NCBI RefSeq assembly: GCF_000023865.1
Contig: NC_013159.1
Location: 496,001 to 560,000, forward strand
Source: Saccharomonospora viridis DSM 43017
GTDB lineage: Bacteria; Actinomycetota; Actinomycetes; Mycobacteriales; Pseudonocardiaceae
Length of the DNA: 64,000 nt
Direction of reading: 5' to 3'
The translations under genes and the position numbers were made by a program. Under the pieces are notes generated by a model that was not told the DNA's origin, searched no databases, and saw only the letters and a list, made by a program, of their open reading frames with translations. This document shows, in pieces, positions 61,728 to 64,000 of this stretch; the first letter of the stretch is position 1; each line of letters starts with the position of its first letter.

Positions 61728-61811
61728 GCCGTGTCCGCAGCCTGTGCAGCCGTGTCCGCAGGTTACGTAGCCGTGTCCGCAGGCTACGTAGCTGTATCCG
61801 CACCCTGCGCA
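61728..61811. repeat. Phased 21-bp repeat array, four forward units
   Basis: Four head-to-tail units of exactly 21 bp at 61728, 61749, 61770 and 61791, with core GCCGTGTCCGCAG followed by variable CTGTGCA/TTACGTA/CTACGTA-type tails; the last is degenerate (GCTGTATCCGCA). Same family as 38424-38591. It lies between the helicase stop and the convergent aldehyde dehydrogenase gene. Confidence 0.9.
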
Positions 61812-61837
61812 GACATCGTCATAGTCCCCGTACAGCG

Positions 61838-62701
61838 TCAGACGCCCATGGGATGCCACACCGTCTTCGGCTCCAGGTACGTGCGCAGCCGCCCGAGGCC
61901 GGGACGTCGCGTCCAGTCCGGTTCCTCGTCGGGCACGTCGAGCATGCGCTTGACGGTCCCCGCGGCTTCCCGTGCGAGTTCGACGCGGTCCGCCGAGTCC
62001 GCGCCGGTCGGGTCGATGGCGTTGACGTCCTCGTGGGAGGCGAGCCACGACCCCAGTTCCGAGGCCCGCCCGGTCAGCACGTTCACCGCGCCGCCGGGCA
62101 TGTCCGACGTCGCGAGTACCTCGGACAGCGTGACCGCCGGCAGTGGACGCTCGGCGCTGCTCACCACCACGGCCGTGCACCCGGTGGCGAGCACCGGAGC
62201 GAGCACGCTCACCAGTCCCAACAGAGACGACCTCTGGGGGGCCAGCACACCCACCACACCGGTGGGTTCCGGAACGGTGAACGAGAAGTACGGTCCCGCC
62301 ACCGGGTTCGCCGATCCGAGCACGGCCGCGAGCTTGTCGGTCCAGCCCGCATACCACACCCAGCGGTCCACCGCGGCATCCACGATGGACTCGGCTTTGC
62401 GGGTGGGCAGTCCCTCGCAGGCGGCCACCTCGGCGACGAACTGGTCGTGCCGACCCTCCATCACCTCCGCGACCCGGTACAGCACCTGGCCACGGTTGTA
62501 CGCCGTCGCGCCCGACCAGCCGGCGAACGCCTTGCGCGCGGCCACCACCGCGTCCCGCAGGTCCTTGCGGGAGGCGTGCGCCACGTTGGCGAGGAACTTC
62601 CCCTTGGCGTCGCTCACGGGATAGGTCCGACCCGATTCGGAACGCGGGAACTTACCACCGATGTAGAGCTTGTAGGTCTTCGCCACCTCAACCCTGGACA
62701 T
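61838..62701 (-). CDS. Aldehyde-dehydrogenase-like protein lacking the catalytic domain
   Basis: A 287-residue protein covering only the N-terminal NAD-binding part of the ALDH fold (YKLYIGGKFPRSESGRTYPV, GVVGVLAPQRSSLLGLVSVL, PGGAVNVLTGRASELGSWLA). The catalytic Cys segment and the ELGGK-type motif are absent, and it ends naturally at 61838 without sign of frameshift. It overlaps the full-size ALDH upstream by 14 bp, so the two are probably translated together; a regulatory or heteromeric role is inference. Confidence 0.8.
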   Translation of the reverse strand: MSRVEVAKTYKLYIGGKFPRSESGRTYPVSDAKGKFLANVAHASRKDLRDAVVAARKAFAGWSGATAYNRGQVLYRVAEVMEGRHDQFVAEVAACEGLPTRKAESIVDAAVDRWVWYAGWTDKLAAVLGSANPVAGPYFSFTVPEPTGVVGVLAPQRSSLLGLVSVLAPVLATGCTAVVVSSAERPLPAVTLSEVLATSDMPGGAVNVLTGRASELGSWLASHEDVNAIDPTGADSADRVELAREAAGTVKRMLDVPDEEPDWTRRPGLGRLRTYLEPKTVWHPMGV

Positions 62702-64000
62702 GCAGGTACGCCTCCAGACCCGTCCGGCCGCCCTCGCGCCCGAATCCTGATTCCTTGTATCCGCCGAACGGCGCGGTGGGATCGAACCGGTTGAACGTGT
62801 TGGCCCACACCACGCCCGCGCGCAGTCGATTCGCCATCCAGAGGATGCGTGACCCCTTCTCGGTCCACACTCCCGCCGATAGGCCGTAGGGCGTGTTGTT
62901 CGCCTTGGCGACGGCTTCGTCCGGGGTGCGGAACGTCAGCACCGACAGCACGGGACCGAAGATCTCCTCGCGTGCGATGCGCATGGATTGCTCGACGTTC
63001 GAGAACACCGTTGGCGCGAAGAAGAACCCCTTGTCGGGCAGCGTGCACGGGCTGCTCCACCGTTGTGCACCATCGCGTTCCCCGGAGGCGACCAGGTCCT
63101 CGATCTTGGCGAGTTGTTCGGCGGAGTTGATGGCGCCGATGTCGGTGTTCTTGTCGAGCGGGTCGCCGAGTCGCAGTGTGGAGATCCGCGCGCGGAGTTT
63201 GTCCAGCAGTTCCTCGGCGATCGACTCCTGCACCAGCAGCCGGGAGCCCGCGCAGCACACGTGGCCCTGGTTGAAGAAGATCCCGTTGACGATCCCTTCC
63301 ACCGCCTGGTCGAGCGGGGCATCGTCGAAGACGATGTTCGCCGCCTTGCCGCCGAGTTCGAGCGTGAGGCGTTTGCGGGTCCCCGCGAGGGTGCGCTGAA
63401 TGTGCTTGCCGACCGCGGTGGAGCCGGTGAACGCGACTTTGTCGACGTCCGGGTGTTCGACCACCGCGGCTCCGATGTCGCCGGCTCCGGGCACGATGTT
63501 CACCACACCCGGGGGCAGGTCGGCCTGCTGGCAGATCTCGGCGAACACCAGCGCCGTCAACGGGGTCGTCTCGGCGGGTTTGAGCACCACCGTGTTGCCG
63601 GTGGCCAGGGCGGGAGCGACCTTCCAGGCCAGCATGAGCAGCGGGAAGTTCCACGGGATGACCTGGCCTGCCACGCCGAGTGGACGGGGCTGGGGCCCCA
63701 GGCCCGCGTACTCGAGTTTGTCGGCCCAGCCCGCGTGGTAGAAGAAGTGCGCCGCGGCGGTCGGGATGTCGGTGTCGCGCGATTCCTTGATCGGCTTACC
63801 GTTGTCCAACGTCTCCAGCACGGCGAGTTCTCGCGCTCGCTCTTGGATGAGGCGGGCGATACGGAAGATGTACTTGGCGCGTTCGGTGCCGGGCATCGGT
63901 CCCCACACGCGGTCGTAGGCCTTCCTCGCCGCTTTCACCGCGTTGTCCACATCGGACACACTGGCCGTTCCGACCTCGGCCAGCACTTCCTCGGTGGCCG
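62688..64000 (-). CDS. Aldehyde dehydrogenase, N-terminus beyond the window
   Basis: At least 437 residues of an NAD(P)-dependent aldehyde dehydrogenase. The frame stays open to the window edge, so the true start is outside. Visible are the IPWNFPLLMLAWKVAPALATG fold, GSTAVGKHIQRT, the catalytic-Glu motif TLELGGKAANIVF, the catalytic Cys in GHVCCAGSRLL, and EEIFGPVLSVLTF. C-terminal residues PFGGYKESGFGREGG match the oligomerisation end of the family. It pairs with the shorter ALDH-like gene downstream; the aldehyde substrate is not evident. Confidence 0.9.
   Translation of the reverse strand, partial: ATEEVLAEVGTASVSDVDNAVKAARKAYDRVWGPMPGTERAKYIFRIARLIQERARELAVLETLDNGKPIKESRDTDIPTAAAHFFYHAGWADKLEYAGLGPQPRPLGVAGQVIPWNFPLLMLAWKVAPALATGNTVVLKPAETTPLTALVFAEICQQADLPPGVVNIVPGAGDIGAAVVEHPDVDKVAFTGSTAVGKHIQRTLAGTRKRLTLELGGKAANIVFDDAPLDQAVEGIVNGIFFNQGHVCCAGSRLLVQESIAEELLDKLRARISTLRLGDPLDKNTDIGAINSAEQLAKIEDLVASGERDGAQRWSSPCTLPDKGFFFAPTVFSNVEQSMRIAREEIFGPVLSVLTFRTPDEAVAKANNTPYGLSAGVWTEKGSRILWMANRLRAGVVWANTFNRFDPTAPFGGYKESGFGREGGRTGLEAYLHVQG

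Noticed and set aside
59113-61803. 896-residue minus-strand frame over the DUF3516 helicase
   Set aside because: Mirror of the helicase reading frame in high-GC DNA; starts inside the 21-bp repeats.

Overview
The window is GC-rich chromosomal DNA from an actinomycete. Frequent GTG starts, 4-nt ATGA/GTGA overlaps, DUF3017, DUF1918, an SCO4848-like membrane protein beside a D,D-carboxypeptidase, a Ski2-like DUF3516 helicase and DUF3558 lipoproteins all point to Pseudonocardiales. A Saccharomonospora-type genome is my best guess, inferred from gene content only.

Layout. 1-11546 is mostly housekeeping: a truncated large TNT-type protein, a DMT permease, folD-DUF3017-gtrA, an MFS exporter, DUF1918, icd, three tandem paralogues of a membrane/PH-like family (the first broken), an SH3 protein and exodeoxyribonuclease III. 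11883-34821 is a defence island holding a complete type 2 BREX (Pgl) system: pglW, pglX, pglY, pglZ, brxD and brxHI. pglX to brxHI is one tightly coupled transcription unit, but pglW is separated from it by about 4.9 kb. That gap holds a decaying tandem array of a three-part cassette: a small helical protein with a YxxxE tail, a DUF3558-like lipoprotein, and a convergent small gene. One intact set, two partial sets and several fragments are visible, and one duplication carries a piece of the 3' end of pglW.

34961-42526 holds a 2H phosphoesterase, small membrane proteins, a YnfA protein, a secreted alpha-amylase, a YihY protein, an MFS permease and a D,D-carboxypeptidase/SCO4848 pair. 42818-44191 is a secreted GH10-CBM2 xylanase with a readable promoter and operator-like palindromes. 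sdhCDAB follows on the minus strand. 48171-57522 is a nucleoside uptake and salvage block: lipoprotein, ABC ATPase, two permeases, cytidine deaminase, thymidine phosphorylase, then a coiled-coil gene and adenosine deaminase. The right end has an acidic protein of unknown function, the DUF3516 helicase and two overlapping aldehyde dehydrogenase genes, one lacking a catalytic domain and one cut by the window edge.

Most notable: (1) the cassette array inside the BREX locus; (2) an AT-richer patch in pglX exactly over the expected target recognition domain, suggesting a specificity swap; (3) a 21-bp repeat family in strict phase directly after two unrelated genes (4 forward plus 4 inverted units after the amylase gene, 4 forward units after the helicase gene). 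No rRNA, tRNA, CRISPR array or transposase was recognised.
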